A stretch of 25,187 nt of DNA from Candidatus Cloacimonadota bacterium (lineage in GTDB: Bacteria > Cloacimonadota > Cloacimonadia > Cloacimonadales > WRIO01). This document shows, in pieces, positions 16,740-24,564 of this stretch. The notes under the pieces were generated by a model, which worked only from the letters and a program-made list of their open reading frames with translations, was not told the origin of the DNA and ran no database searches. The stretch spans positions 1 through 25,187 of the forward strand of contig JALNXV010000010.1 in NCBI GenBank assembly GCA_023230175.1. The letters are read 5' to 3'. A program made the translations under genes and the position numbers. The number at the start of each line of letters is the position of its first letter. Position 1 is the first letter of the stretch.

Positions 16740-17858
16740 TTAACTTTTAATTGGTAGCTCTATCTTGAAACAAGCTCCACCATTGGGATGGTTTTCGACA
16801 GTTAAATTTCCGTTATGATCTTCTATTATTTTTTTACAGATTGCCAGTCCGAGACCGGTTCCACTTTTTTTACCTTTTGTTACGAATGGTTCAAATATGT
16901 TGTTTATGAGATCATTGGGTATTCCTTCACCTGTGTCTCTAACAGTAATATGCCATTTTTTATTTTTTGCTTCAGAAGAGATATATATTTTCTCGTTGTC
17001 AGGAATTGCTTCAATGGCATTTTTTACTAAGTTGATAATTGTTCGTTTAATTTTGTTATTATCAACATAGACTTCATCATCAACTGAATTTTCAATAATA
17101 ATTTCTATATGTTTGAGCTCAGCTATAGGCTCAACAGACGATCTGATATCTTCAAATATGGCTTTAGGTTTACATTTTTGGATAGATAATGAGCTTTGTT
17201 CACCGCGAGCATAGTCAAGTATTTCTCGTACGAGTTCGTCTAAATTGGTTGCTTGTTTGATTATTTTATCTGTAAATTTTTCAGATTCTTCGTGAATGGA
17301 TGCAATTAATTCAGCAGTTAAAATAATTATTGTAAGAGGGGTTTTAATGTCGTGAACTATTTTGCTTGCAGCAGTTCCAATTGCAGCCATACGGCTTTCT
17401 TTAATGAGTTTATCAATTATTTCGACAAACTTTTGATTAGTATTTCTTAGTCGAGAAGAAACAGTTTTGATAAGGTTAAAGATTACCTTTGGATGTTTCA
17501 TACAGATGACTACAAAATCATCTTTTTTTAAGGCAAGAAGTTTAGAGTCTTTTGAAGTTTTAGCAGATGCAGAACGAGGGAATTCATCGACAAGTGACAT
17601 TTCTCCAAAATAACTGTAAGGCTTGAGGGCATCTAATTCAGCGTATTTGCTTTCAACAGTGTCTGTTAAATGTTTATATATGACAACTTCACCTTCGAGA
17701 ATGATGTAAAAAATATCTCCTATAGTAAATTCTTCAAATATAATCTCGTCCTTTTTGAATTGAACTTCTTGAAATTTATCTATGATAGAGTCAATTTCTT
17801 CGGGAGACAGACTAGCAAAGAATTCTACATTTTTTACGACTTCTCTTATGTTATGCAT
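16740..17858 (-). CDS. Cytosolic histidine kinase with N-terminal cyclic-nucleotide-binding domain
   Basis: 372 aa, no transmembrane segment. Residues about 10-140 form a CNB fold, with the phosphate-binding cassette FGEMSLVDEFPRSASA (84-99) keeping Glu86 and Arg95, so nucleotide binding is possible. A HisKA-type helix carries the phospho-acceptor H169 in KIVHDIKTPLT. The HATPase domain has the N box NLVKNAIEA (276-284), G1 DTGEG (308-312), F box FEPF (322-325) and G2 GTGLGLAI (333-340). All catalytic boxes are intact. No response regulator is adjacent; the nearest is the receiver-CNB protein at 22477-23331. SD AAAGGGG lies 8 nt upstream of ATG 17858. The ligand is unknown. Confidence 0.93.
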   Translation of the reverse strand: MHNIREVVKNVEFFASLSPEEIDSIIDKFQEVQFKKDEIIFEEFTIGDIFYIILEGEVVIYKHLTDTVESKYAELDALKPYSYFGEMSLVDEFPRSASAKTSKDSKLLALKKDDFVVICMKHPKVIFNLIKTVSSRLRNTNQKFVEIIDKLIKESRMAAIGTAASKIVHDIKTPLTIIILTAELIASIHEESEKFTDKIIKQATNLDELVREILDYARGEQSSLSIQKCKPKAIFEDIRSSVEPIAELKHIEIIIENSVDDEVYVDNNKIKRTIINLVKNAIEAIPDNEKIYISSEAKNKKWHITVRDTGEGIPNDLINNIFEPFVTKGKKSGTGLGLAICKKIIEDHNGNLTVENHPNGGACFKIELPIKS

Positions 17859-17910
17859 TAGAGCAACCCCTTTCTATACAATCTGAATAATATCAATAAT
17901 TTCTTTTAAC

Positions 17911-17939
17911 ATTTAATTATAGATACACATTATTGTCAA
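17911..17939 (-). promoter_or_regulatory. Candidate promoter of the CNB-histidine kinase gene
   Basis: On the minus strand a perfect -35 TTGACA (17939-17934) is followed after 17 nt by TTAAAT (17916-17911), a 4/6 match to the -10. A perfect TATAAT overlaps the spacer at 17921-17916 but is only 12 nt from the -35. The start codon is about 50 nt downstream. Confidence 0.4.
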
Positions 17940-18034
17940 TATTTATTCATTATTTTTTTTATTTTTAAAGAAAAAATTCAAGAATAACTTATAGCACCCG
18001 ATTAATATATTAATATAATGATAAGGAGACAAGG

Positions 18035-18817
18035 ATGTCAAGTGTATCATCAATTGACAGCGTGCAACAACTTAATCCAATGACTTCAGCAGGGAAAATT
18101 GATCCTTATGCTATCTTTAAATTAAATTTTGAAGCCCTTGGAGGTGAAAAACAAGTCAGATATGATACAAATTATCATTATAAAGGAGAAATTGAATTAA
18201 ACGACTATACCTTTGAATTAGAAGAATATGAAATTAGACCTTCAAAAAATCTTAGAAAAATTTCAAGTAATTTTAAAGTGTTATACCGCTCAGGAGATGA
18301 CGGATATAGACAATGGGCCTTTCAGGAAGAAAAACTTTCAACTGTTGAAGATTATAATTCTTCAGAACGTGTTGTCAGAGAAATGTATAAAGATTATAAA
18401 TATACCGATCCCAAAGATAAATTATTTACCAGTAAAGCCACACGGAAAATTAGTGTTGATGGAACCTTGTGTTATGAAGTAGTTATAAATAATAGAAAAA
18501 CAAACGAAGTATATAAGCATTATTATGATGCTGATAATTTCTTGCTGAAACGTGAGATAAATTATAAAGACAATGAAATTACACAAACTGATTTTTCTGA
18601 TTATCGAGATGTTGGAAATATAAAAATGGCTTTTACTAAAGATATTTCATTCTTAGATACAGGTAGTAAACAAAAAATATCTTATTCAAAAATTGAAAAA
18701 GGAGTCTATATCTCCGATAAAATATTTTTCCCTCCCGAACAAGAAGAAGAAACTCAAGATTATAGCAAATTAGTTGATACTTCTACTACAGGACAAAATG
18801 TTGATTATTATGCCTAA
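18035..18817 (+). CDS. LolA-like beta-sheet protein of unknown function, no signal peptide
   Basis: 260 aa. I do not recognise a named family. A helix with NFEALGGEKQVR (31-42) leads into alternating strands. DGTLCYEVVINNRKTNEVYK (142-161) and YYDADNFLLKREIN precede DFSDYRDVGNIKMAF (186-200). This pattern is typical of lipoprotein-sorting (LolA/LppX-type) domains of diderms. Those proteins normally carry signal peptides; this one begins MSSVSSIDSVQQLNPMTSAG, with no hydrophobic core, so it appears cytosolic or exported by another route. The C-terminus is acidic and ends QNVDYYA. SD AAGGAG at 18023-18028. It is divergent from the kinase gene and followed by 1.2 kb of non-coding DNA. Confidence 0.8.
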   Translation: MSSVSSIDSVQQLNPMTSAGKIDPYAIFKLNFEALGGEKQVRYDTNYHYKGEIELNDYTFELEEYEIRPSKNLRKISSNFKVLYRSGDDGYRQWAFQEEKLSTVEDYNSSERVVREMYKDYKYTDPKDKLFTSKATRKISVDGTLCYEVVINNRKTNEVYKHYYDADNFLLKREINYKDNEITQTDFSDYRDVGNIKMAFTKDISFLDTGSKQKISYSKIEKGVYISDKIFFPPEQEEETQDYSKLVDTSTTGQNVDYYA

Positions 18818-18931
18818 GATAAAAATAGATTTTTAGACTAATGAATTGTTAATTAGAATGGTAATATGCGATTATATTGAGAAATTTGTTAATTACTAAA
18901 GACTGTTGAGTAATACTAAATATTGTTCAAT

Positions 18932-18975
18932 AAGCTTCCGGTTCGAGAAACCGTACATCGAGCTTCCAGCTCGAT
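18932..18975. repeat. Two adjacent AGCTTCC-centred palindromic units
   Basis: ATCGAGCTTCCAGCTCGAT (18957-18975) is a perfect 8-bp inverted repeat around TCC. Immediately before it, AAGCTTCCGGTTCGAG (18932-18947) has the same centre, with a CGGTT/AACCG stem at 18939-18953. A third unit lies at 19118-19138. Confidence 0.6.
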
Positions 18976-19117
18976 TATTATAACTCGATTAAGATGATCG
19001 AGATCAATGCCATTAAGTTATGAAAATAATCGGGGTGTTGCTCGCAAAATGGGGGCTTTTTGATACTAAAATCGTAGCTTCATACATTAGAGTCTGTGCA
19101 AAAATGTCAAAAATGTT

Positions 19118-19138
19118 CTACAAGCTTCCAGTTTGTAG
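19118..19138. repeat. AGCTTCC-centred palindromic unit, third copy
   Basis: Nine-base arms CTACAAGCT (19118-19126) and AGTTTGTAG (19130-19138) flank the loop TCC, with one G-T mismatch. The centre is the same as in the 18932-18975 units, but the outer arm bases differ in a compensated way, as in structure-conserved repeats. Confidence 0.6.
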
Positions 19139-19178
19139 TTTCATAAAATATTGAATACCTATTACTTAAAATTTTGAA

Positions 19179-19201
19179 TGCAAGCAAGGATGCTCGCACA
19201 A
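19179..19201 (+). repeat. 23-bp dispersed repeat, copy A
   Basis: Begins TGCAAGCAAGGATGCTCG and ends CACAA. It differs from copy B at 19784-19806 by one base. Arms TGCAAGCA and TGCTCGCA around AGGA form an imperfect hairpin. A shorter relative, AAATAAGGATGCTCT, lies at 19261-19275. Confidence 0.65.
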
Positions 19202-19435
19202 CAGTAGTTTTTAAACAGTCTATGAAAAACGTTGCTAAGATTTTAAGGTATTATAAATGTAAATAAGGATGCTCTAATATAAATATGCATTAGATTTTAA
19301 TGATATAAAGTATATTTATAAGTATAAATTAACATCTATTAATAAAAAGCATCTTACTTGAAGTTTATTTTTATTTTATAAAGTTACCATTGTAGAGTTT
19401 TTTTATACCTAACTACCTGAGATATATAGCATAGA

Positions 19436-19480
19436 TACAGGTGACCTACAGGAAGCGCTTCTTCCTGTAGGTCACCTGTA
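19436..19480. repeat. 20-bp perfect inverted repeat (long hairpin)
   Basis: Arms 19436-19455 and 19461-19480 are perfectly complementary (20 bp) around a 5-nt loop CGCTT. No T tract follows on either strand (GGTTTCTTATTATG on plus), so it is not a standard terminator. The right arm plus flank contains CCTGTAGGT twice, 11 nt apart. It is markedly richer in GC than its surroundings. Confidence 0.8.
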
Positions 19481-19576
19481 GGTTTCTTATTATGTTTGCC
19501 AAATTCATAAATAACTAAGTAATTGATATTTAGTGATTTAAGCTTTTATTGCGATTTTTATTTACAATAATCAATA

Positions 19577-19606
19577 AAAGTATAAATAAAATAAGTTTTA
19601 TACTTT
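19577..19606. repeat. AT-rich 10-bp inverted repeat
   Basis: AAAGTATAAA (19577-19586) pairs with TTTATACTTT (19597-19606) around a 10-nt loop, followed by GTTTTTATTTG. This could be a weak terminator on plus, but the stem holds only two G/C pairs and may be chance in AT-rich DNA. Confidence 0.35.
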
Positions 19607-19783
19607 GTTTTTATTTGATATTTTTATTTTAAATTATTAAGTAAATTATGGTTCATCTGTGATTTGTGATTTGTTAAAATTAAGATAGACAAGGCTAATA
19701 AATAACATCAAACATTATTTTATAAGTTTTTAAGTTTGAAGGAGGGTTATTAGTTTATATTTTTAATGGTAATGTATTTTTAG

Positions 19784-19806
19784 TGCAAGCAAGGATGCTC
19801 ACACAA
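19784..19806 (+). repeat. 23-bp dispersed repeat, copy B
   Basis: Matches copy A at 19179-19201 at 22 of 23 positions (G to A in the right arm). The downstream ACACAATAAACT is repeated again at 19836-19847, so the block may be part of a longer degenerate repeat. Confidence 0.65.
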
Positions 19807-19955
19807 TAAACTTATTAAGATACAGTAAAGATGGATACACAATAAACTATGATATAAGCAAGGTTGTTTTACGATATAATTACTTAACAGCTATTTTTAA
19901 ATTTTTGAGATTGACATTTTCTGTTTAGAGAATATCTTGACTTTTTTAAAAAAAG

Positions 19956-19984
19956 TTGACATATCTTGAGAAGTATAGTATATT
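19956..19984 (+). promoter_or_regulatory. Promoter of lon
   Basis: TTGACA (19956-19961), a 17-nt spacer and TATATT (19979-19984) make a near-consensus housekeeping sigma promoter, with transcription expected near 19991, before the SD at 20002-20006. Two more TTGAC elements lie upstream at 19911 and 19937, and a C-T6-A7-G near-palindrome abuts the -35. No CIRCE (HrcA) operator is seen. Confidence 0.8.
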
Positions 19985-20012
19985 AATATAAAAGATTAAA
20001 AAAGGAGTTGAT

Positions 20013-22349
20013 ATGGAAGAACAGAATAATCGTGTTCCTAGAGTCTTGCCTGTGATACATATAAATAATGTCGTGATGTATCCATACCTAATGATTCCTT
20101 TGATAATAGCAGATGAATCTTTAAAGAAAGTTATCGAGTATTCATTATCTAACGATAAATTATTAGGTTTCTTTTTATCAAAAGATGTTAAAAAAGATGG
20201 AGAAGTTGACATTCATGAATATGGTACTGCGGTTTCAATCGTAAGAATGTTAAGAAATCAAGATGGATCAGTTAGTTTATTATTGCAAGGTGTTTCGCGA
20301 ATAAAGATAGAAAAAATAACACAGCATCATCCGTATATGATGGTTGAAATTGAAGAAATACCTGAAATTAGTGATGATACACCGCATTTAAGAGCTGTTA
20401 GGAAAATCACTACTGAGCTTTTAGAGAAGGTTATTTCAGAGAGTTCAGAGTTTAATAAAGAATTGATTTTTGGTCTAAAAAGTATCAAACAACATAGTAG
20501 AGTAGCTGATATAGTTTCAGGAAATCTTCCTTTTAGTACAGAGGTTAAGCAAGATTTATTAGAGACTTTAGATATAAATTTACGCTATGAAAAACTTAAT
20601 AAGCATCTTGCGGAATTAATTAAACAGATGCAATTAGAAAGTACCATTAGAGATAATATTCAATTGGAAATTGACGAAGACCAGAAAAAATATTACTTAA
20701 AAGAACAATTAGAAGCAATCAAAAAAGAGCTTGGTGAAACAAATGAAGTAGATCAAGAAATTCAAAATTGGCTTAAGAAGATAACTTCAGCTGATTTACC
20801 TGATTATGTATATGAAGCAGCTAAAGAAGAATTAAATAAGATTTCAATGATGTCACCGGCTTCAAGTGAATATTCATTAATAAGAAATTATCTCGACTGG
20901 TTATTAAATATACCTTGGCGAATTTTAAGCGAGGATAGACTTGATTTGCATAAGATAGAATCAATTTTATCTCATGACCATTATGGATTGGAAAAGGTTA
21001 AAGAAAGAATTATTGAATTTATTGCAGTAAAGAAGCTTAAAGATAAATTAAAGGGACCGATTTTATGTTTTACGGGTCCTCCGGGGGTAGGTAAAACTTC
21101 TATGGGTAAATCTATAGCCCGAGCAATGAATAGAAAATTTATAAGAATATCTCTTGGAGGTATTCACGATGAAGCTGAAATTCGTGGACATAGAAGGACT
21201 TACATTGGTGCTATGCCCGGTAAAATAATTACCGAAATCAAAAGATGTGGTACTGCAAATCCTGTTTTTATGCTTGATGAAATAGATAAAGTAGGGAAAG
21301 ATTTCAGAGGAGATCCTTCAAGTGCTTTATTAGAAGTTTTAGATCCCGAACAAAATAATTCTTTTATGGATAATTATATAAATCTACCGTTTGATTTATC
21401 AGAGGTATTTTTTATTACAACATCTAATTCATTAGATACTATTCCGCCAGCTTTAAGAGATAGGATGGAAATCATTGATTTTTCAAGTTATATTGAAGAA
21501 GAAAAAATCCAAATTGCAAGGAAATATCTTGTACCAAAAGAACTTGAAAATAATGGAATTAGTGGTAAATATGCCCAAATTATGACTTCTGCATTAAAAG
21601 AAATTATAAGATTTTATGTCAGAGAAGCCGGCGTAAGAACTTTACAACGTGAAATAGCAAAAATAATGAGGAAGATTGCTCGTAAAGTTGCTGAGGGAGA
21701 TTTTAAGAAAAACGTAATAACTGATAAAAACATTAAAGATTTTCTTGGAAGAAGAAAGTTTTCTCAGGAATTGTCAGGTAGAGAGCCTGAAGTCGGAATA
21801 GTTACAGGCTTAGCTTGGACAGTATTTGGCGGAGAGATTTTATTTTGTGAAACAAGCAAAATGACCGGGAAGGGTAAGCTTATTTTAACAGGATTATTAG
21901 GCGAGGTAATGCAAGAATCTGCAAAAATAGCTTTAAGTTATCTAAAATCAAATGCTGAAAAGTATAACCTTGACTTTGAAATTTTTGAGAAAAATGACTT
22001 ACATATACATTTACCTGCCGGGGCAATACCTAAAGACGGTCCATCTGCAGGAGTAACATTAACTACTTCAATTGTGTCTCTTTTAACTAATCAGAAAGTT
22101 AGACATGATATTGCTATGACCGGAGAAATAACACTTTATGGAAAAGTTTTGCCTATTGGAGGTGTAAGAGAAAAAGTTCTTGCAGCTAAAAGAGCAGGTA
22201 TTAAAATAGTGTTATTGCCTTTTGAAAATCAAGATAGCTATGAAGAAATACCTGAAGATATTAGACAAGGTATAGATGCAAAATTTATTAAGCACGTAGA
22301 TGAAATTTTTGAAATTGTTTTGATTAAAAATAGTTTAAAAAGTAAGTGA
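20013..22349 (+). CDS. lon: ATP-dependent Lon protease
   Basis: 778 aa, full length for bacterial LonA. Lon is a cytosolic AAA+ serine protease that removes misfolded and regulatory proteins. The LON substrate-binding domain is at about 10-205 (VLPVIHINNVVMYPYLMIPL). A coiled segment (about 205-250) precedes the AAA+ module with Walker A GPPGVGKTS (355-363), Walker B FMLDEIDK (419-426) and sensor-2 REAGVRTLQR (537-546). The protease domain has the catalytic dyad S678 (KDGPSAG) and K721 (GGVREKVLAA). SD AAGGAG 6 nt before the ATG, behind a near-consensus promoter. No frameshift or missing residue is seen. Confidence 0.98.
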   Translation: MEEQNNRVPRVLPVIHINNVVMYPYLMIPLIIADESLKKVIEYSLSNDKLLGFFLSKDVKKDGEVDIHEYGTAVSIVRMLRNQDGSVSLLLQGVSRIKIEKITQHHPYMMVEIEEIPEISDDTPHLRAVRKITTELLEKVISESSEFNKELIFGLKSIKQHSRVADIVSGNLPFSTEVKQDLLETLDINLRYEKLNKHLAELIKQMQLESTIRDNIQLEIDEDQKKYYLKEQLEAIKKELGETNEVDQEIQNWLKKITSADLPDYVYEAAKEELNKISMMSPASSEYSLIRNYLDWLLNIPWRILSEDRLDLHKIESILSHDHYGLEKVKERIIEFIAVKKLKDKLKGPILCFTGPPGVGKTSMGKSIARAMNRKFIRISLGGIHDEAEIRGHRRTYIGAMPGKIITEIKRCGTANPVFMLDEIDKVGKDFRGDPSSALLEVLDPEQNNSFMDNYINLPFDLSEVFFITTSNSLDTIPPALRDRMEIIDFSSYIEEEKIQIARKYLVPKELENNGISGKYAQIMTSALKEIIRFYVREAGVRTLQREIAKIMRKIARKVAEGDFKKNVITDKNIKDFLGRRKFSQELSGREPEVGIVTGLAWTVFGGEILFCETSKMTGKGKLILTGLLGEVMQESAKIALSYLKSNAEKYNLDFEIFEKNDLHIHLPAGAIPKDGPSAGVTLTTSIVSLLTNQKVRHDIAMTGEITLYGKVLPIGGVREKVLAAKRAGIKIVLLPFENQDSYEEIPEDIRQGIDAKFIKHVDEIFEIVLIKNSLKSK

Positions 22350-22393
22350 CACTTGTTGTATAAGTTATGAAAACAAAAAAAAGAAAATTCTTA

Positions 22394-22423
22394 TTGACAA
22401 AAAAAGCATTAACTTCATATTTT
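22394..22423 (+). promoter_or_regulatory. Candidate promoter of the response regulator-pilT-pilM-like operon
   Basis: TTGACA (22394-22399), an 18-nt spacer and TATTTT (22418-22423), about 50 nt upstream of the response regulator start. No intrinsic terminator is visible between lon and this site, so lon read-through is also possible. Confidence 0.6.
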
Positions 22424-22476
22424 ACTCAACAAGGGGAAAATTACAATTGGAATAGGAAAAATAAGGACTGAGATAC

Positions 22477-23331
22477 ATGAAAAAAAATATTTTAGTTGTT
22501 GATGATGAGCAAGATATTCGAGAACTTATAAGTGACTTATTAGAAACTAAAGGCTATCGGATTTTAACAGCTTGTGACGGTGAAGATGCTTTATCAAAAA
22601 TGGCAAATGAAAGCTTTGATCTTTTTATCATTGATATGTCTATGCCTCGTATGGATGGGATGACTTTACTTAAAGAAATAAAAAAGATACAGCCCTTAGC
22701 CGTTGTAATCGTATTAACCGGTTTTTCAAGTATAGAAGGAGCTGTAAATGCTATACAGGCTGGAGCATTTCAATATATATCAAAGCCTGTTAAAGCGAAA
22801 GAACTCTTTGAAATAGTTGAAAAGGCCTTGGATTATTCAGAAGAATTATACGGTCCACTACAAAAAACAATTGATACGGGAAGTCTTTCAATTGATCCTT
22901 TAGAACCTATTATTTTGCATGGATTTACTGCAGAAGAAAAAGCAGAGTTTTATGCTTTAGGTAAAGTTGTTACTTTTCAAATTGGTGAAACTATACAACT
23001 TTCTGAAAATAAAAATGGTTCAATTATGATAATTGATAGCGGTGAAGTATCAGCTTGGATGAGCAATAGTAATTTTGATTATCTGAAAAAATTTGATAGT
23101 TGGGGCGAAGAGAGTATTATCCTCGCAGGAACTATTCCCGTCAGTTTAAGAGCAGAATCTCCTGTGACAATAAGATTTTTTGAACGTAAAAGAATATTAG
23201 ATTTCTTTAGTTTTAAAGGTGAAAAACTTTTAAAAAGGTTTATTATAAATATTTCAAGCAGTCTATCTCTTAAATGGAGAAAATCTATACAGCGTATTGT
23301 AATGTTAAAATTAGTGACAAATAACGATTAA
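22477..23331 (+). CDS. Response regulator with C-terminal degenerate cyclic-nucleotide-binding-like domain
   Basis: 284 aa. The receiver domain (1-120) has the acidic pair D9-D10, phospho-acceptor D53 (FIIDMSMPRMDG), T81 (VLTGFSS) and K103 (ISKPVKA), so phosphorylation should work. The C-terminal half (about 148-280) follows a CNB pattern: GFTAEEKAEFYALGKVVTFQ, IGETIQLSENKNGSIMIIDS, then GEVSAW and SWGEESIILAGT. The cassette arginine that holds the cyclic phosphate is missing, so it probably does not bind cAMP or cGMP. There is no DNA-binding domain; output is likely protein-protein. SD AAGGA 9 nt upstream. The gene is followed 19 nt later by the pilT-like gene, which suggests pilus control. 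Confidence 0.88.
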   Translation: MKKNILVVDDEQDIRELISDLLETKGYRILTACDGEDALSKMANESFDLFIIDMSMPRMDGMTLLKEIKKIQPLAVVIVLTGFSSIEGAVNAIQAGAFQYISKPVKAKELFEIVEKALDYSEELYGPLQKTIDTGSLSIDPLEPIILHGFTAEEKAEFYALGKVVTFQIGETIQLSENKNGSIMIIDSGEVSAWMSNSNFDYLKKFDSWGEESIILAGTIPVSLRAESPVTIRFFERKRILDFFSFKGEKLLKRFIINISSSLSLKWRKSIQRIVMLKLVTNND

Positions 23332-23350
23332 ACAAGTAGGTAATTAGTTA

Positions 23351-24562
23351 ATGGCTTTAAGTTTTGCAAGTGAAATTAGGATTTCTTTGCCTGAATATTT
23401 GACTGGTACCGGTAGATTCCAAGCAATGAATAAATTGCTTACAATGAATCAAGAATGGAAAAAGGAAGCCTATTTTAAAGTTAAAGAATATCTTTTAAAG
23501 ATGTATGAGTTTGGTGCTTCCGATATGGAAATTGGGGGAACCGGCTCTAATAATAAAATCTGGTTTAGAATTTTTGGTATAAAGAATCCTGTTGATGAAT
23601 TCGGGCAATTAAGTTATGACGAAACTTCTTTTATGTTATTAAGTCTATTAACCGATGAGCAAAAAGTCGAACTTTTAAAAAATAAAAATATAGATTTTTC
23701 TGTAGGATTTCCTTTAGATGATACAGGAGCTCAGGCAAGATTTAGGAGTGATGTTTATTACGAAAATAACACATTGTCAGGCTCATTTAGAAGAATCAAT
23801 CAAAAAGTTTTATCAATAGAAGCTTTAGGGCTTTCTGAGCCTATTATGAGAAAATTAAGCCTAAATTATGAAAAAAGAGGTTTGATTTTAGTGACAGGAA
23901 TTACCGGTTCAGGTAAAAGTTCTACTCTTGACTCAATTATAAATCTAAATAATTATACCTCAAATGGGCATATTATAATAATTGGGAAACCTATTGAATA
24001 TATTCATAAATCTGAAAAATGTATTATAAGGCATAGAGAAGTAGGTGAAGATGTACTCTCCTTTAAAGATGGAGCAAGAGAATCTTTAAGACAAGACCCG
24101 GATATTATTGTTGTGGGAGAAATGAGAGATCCTGAGACTATGGCTATGGTTTTAGAAGTTACGGACAGTGGCCATAAAGTGTTTACTACAATGCATACCA
24201 GCTCGGCTGTTGATAGTATTCATCGTATTATTGGTGAATTCCCTCCTCAAGAACAAGAAAGAATCAGATTAAGACTTGCAGATACACTCTCGGTGATTAT
24301 TTCACAAAAACTGGTTCCTAATGTATATGAAGAGTTAACTTTAGCTAAGGAAATTCTAAGCGTTAATTCTTCTGTTGTCGCCGCAATTAAAAACAATAAT
24401 ATTTCTGAAATATATCAAATGATTTCAGAAGGGAAAAAATATGGTATGCAATCTATTGAACAAGACCTTTTTAATTTATATAAAAACAACATTATAACCA
24501 AAGAGACTGCTTTTAATTACGCTAATAATAAAAACAGAATGATGCAGATATTACAATATTAA
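23351..24562 (+). CDS. PilT-like type IV pilus retraction ATPase with altered Asp box
   Basis: 403 aa. PilT hexamers in the cytosol power pilus disassembly. An N-terminal PAS-like region (about 35-150) precedes the RecA-like core: Walker A GITGSGKS (183-190, K189), Walker B DIIVVGEMRD (251-260, E257), and His box H275 and H282 in DSGHKVFTTMHTSS. The Asp box reads IGKPIEYIH (211-219), where PilT has IEDPIEFVH: the E216 equivalent of catalytic Glu163 is kept, but the preceding Glu-Asp pair is Gly-Lys. The C-terminus keeps GKKYGMQSIEQDL and KETAFNYANN. About 35 extra residues precede the usual start. The SD is weak (AGGT). Could be a PilT paralogue (PilU-like). Confidence 0.87.
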   Translation: MALSFASEIRISLPEYLTGTGRFQAMNKLLTMNQEWKKEAYFKVKEYLLKMYEFGASDMEIGGTGSNNKIWFRIFGIKNPVDEFGQLSYDETSFMLLSLLTDEQKVELLKNKNIDFSVGFPLDDTGAQARFRSDVYYENNTLSGSFRRINQKVLSIEALGLSEPIMRKLSLNYEKRGLILVTGITGSGKSSTLDSIINLNNYTSNGHIIIIGKPIEYIHKSEKCIIRHREVGEDVLSFKDGARESLRQDPDIIVVGEMRDPETMAMVLEVTDSGHKVFTTMHTSSAVDSIHRIIGEFPPQEQERIRLRLADTLSVIISQKLVPNVYEELTLAKEILSVNSSVVAAIKNNNISEIYQMISEGKKYGMQSIEQDLFNLYKNNIITKETAFNYANNKNRMMQILQY

Positions 24563-24564
24563 TT

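Larger units (their letters stand above)
18818..20012 (+). other. Repeat-rich AT-rich intergenic region (about 1.2 kb)
   Basis: No open frame with an SD, codon continuity or recognisable protein is seen on either strand, and no tRNA or rRNA. It holds short palindromes around AGCTTCC (18932-19138), a near-identical 23-bp repeat pair (19179, 19784), a 20-bp perfect hairpin (19436-19480), an AT-rich 10-bp stem (19577-19606) and the lon promoter at the end. It could be an accumulation site of small intergenic repeats or decayed DNA, or may include an unannotated small RNA. Confidence 0.75.

Noticed and set aside
18014..18019. Perfect TATAAT before the LolA-like gene
   Set aside because: Transcription would begin inside the ribosome binding site, and no -35 lies 16-18 nt upstream; the promoter is probably elsewhere.
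18228..18482. Overlapping plus-strand frame of 84 codons inside the LolA-like gene
   Set aside because: Out-of-frame shadow; the main frame has a ribosome binding site and a coherent fold pattern.
18932..18960. GGTTCGA, resembling a tRNA T-arm, at 18940-18946
   Set aside because: The bases before it (TCCGG) do not pair with those after the 7-nt loop, and no acceptor stem or anticodon arm can be drawn around it.
18930..19810. CRISPR-like array from the repeated short palindromes
   Set aside because: Units are only two or three per family, irregularly spaced and not identical, and no cas gene is present.
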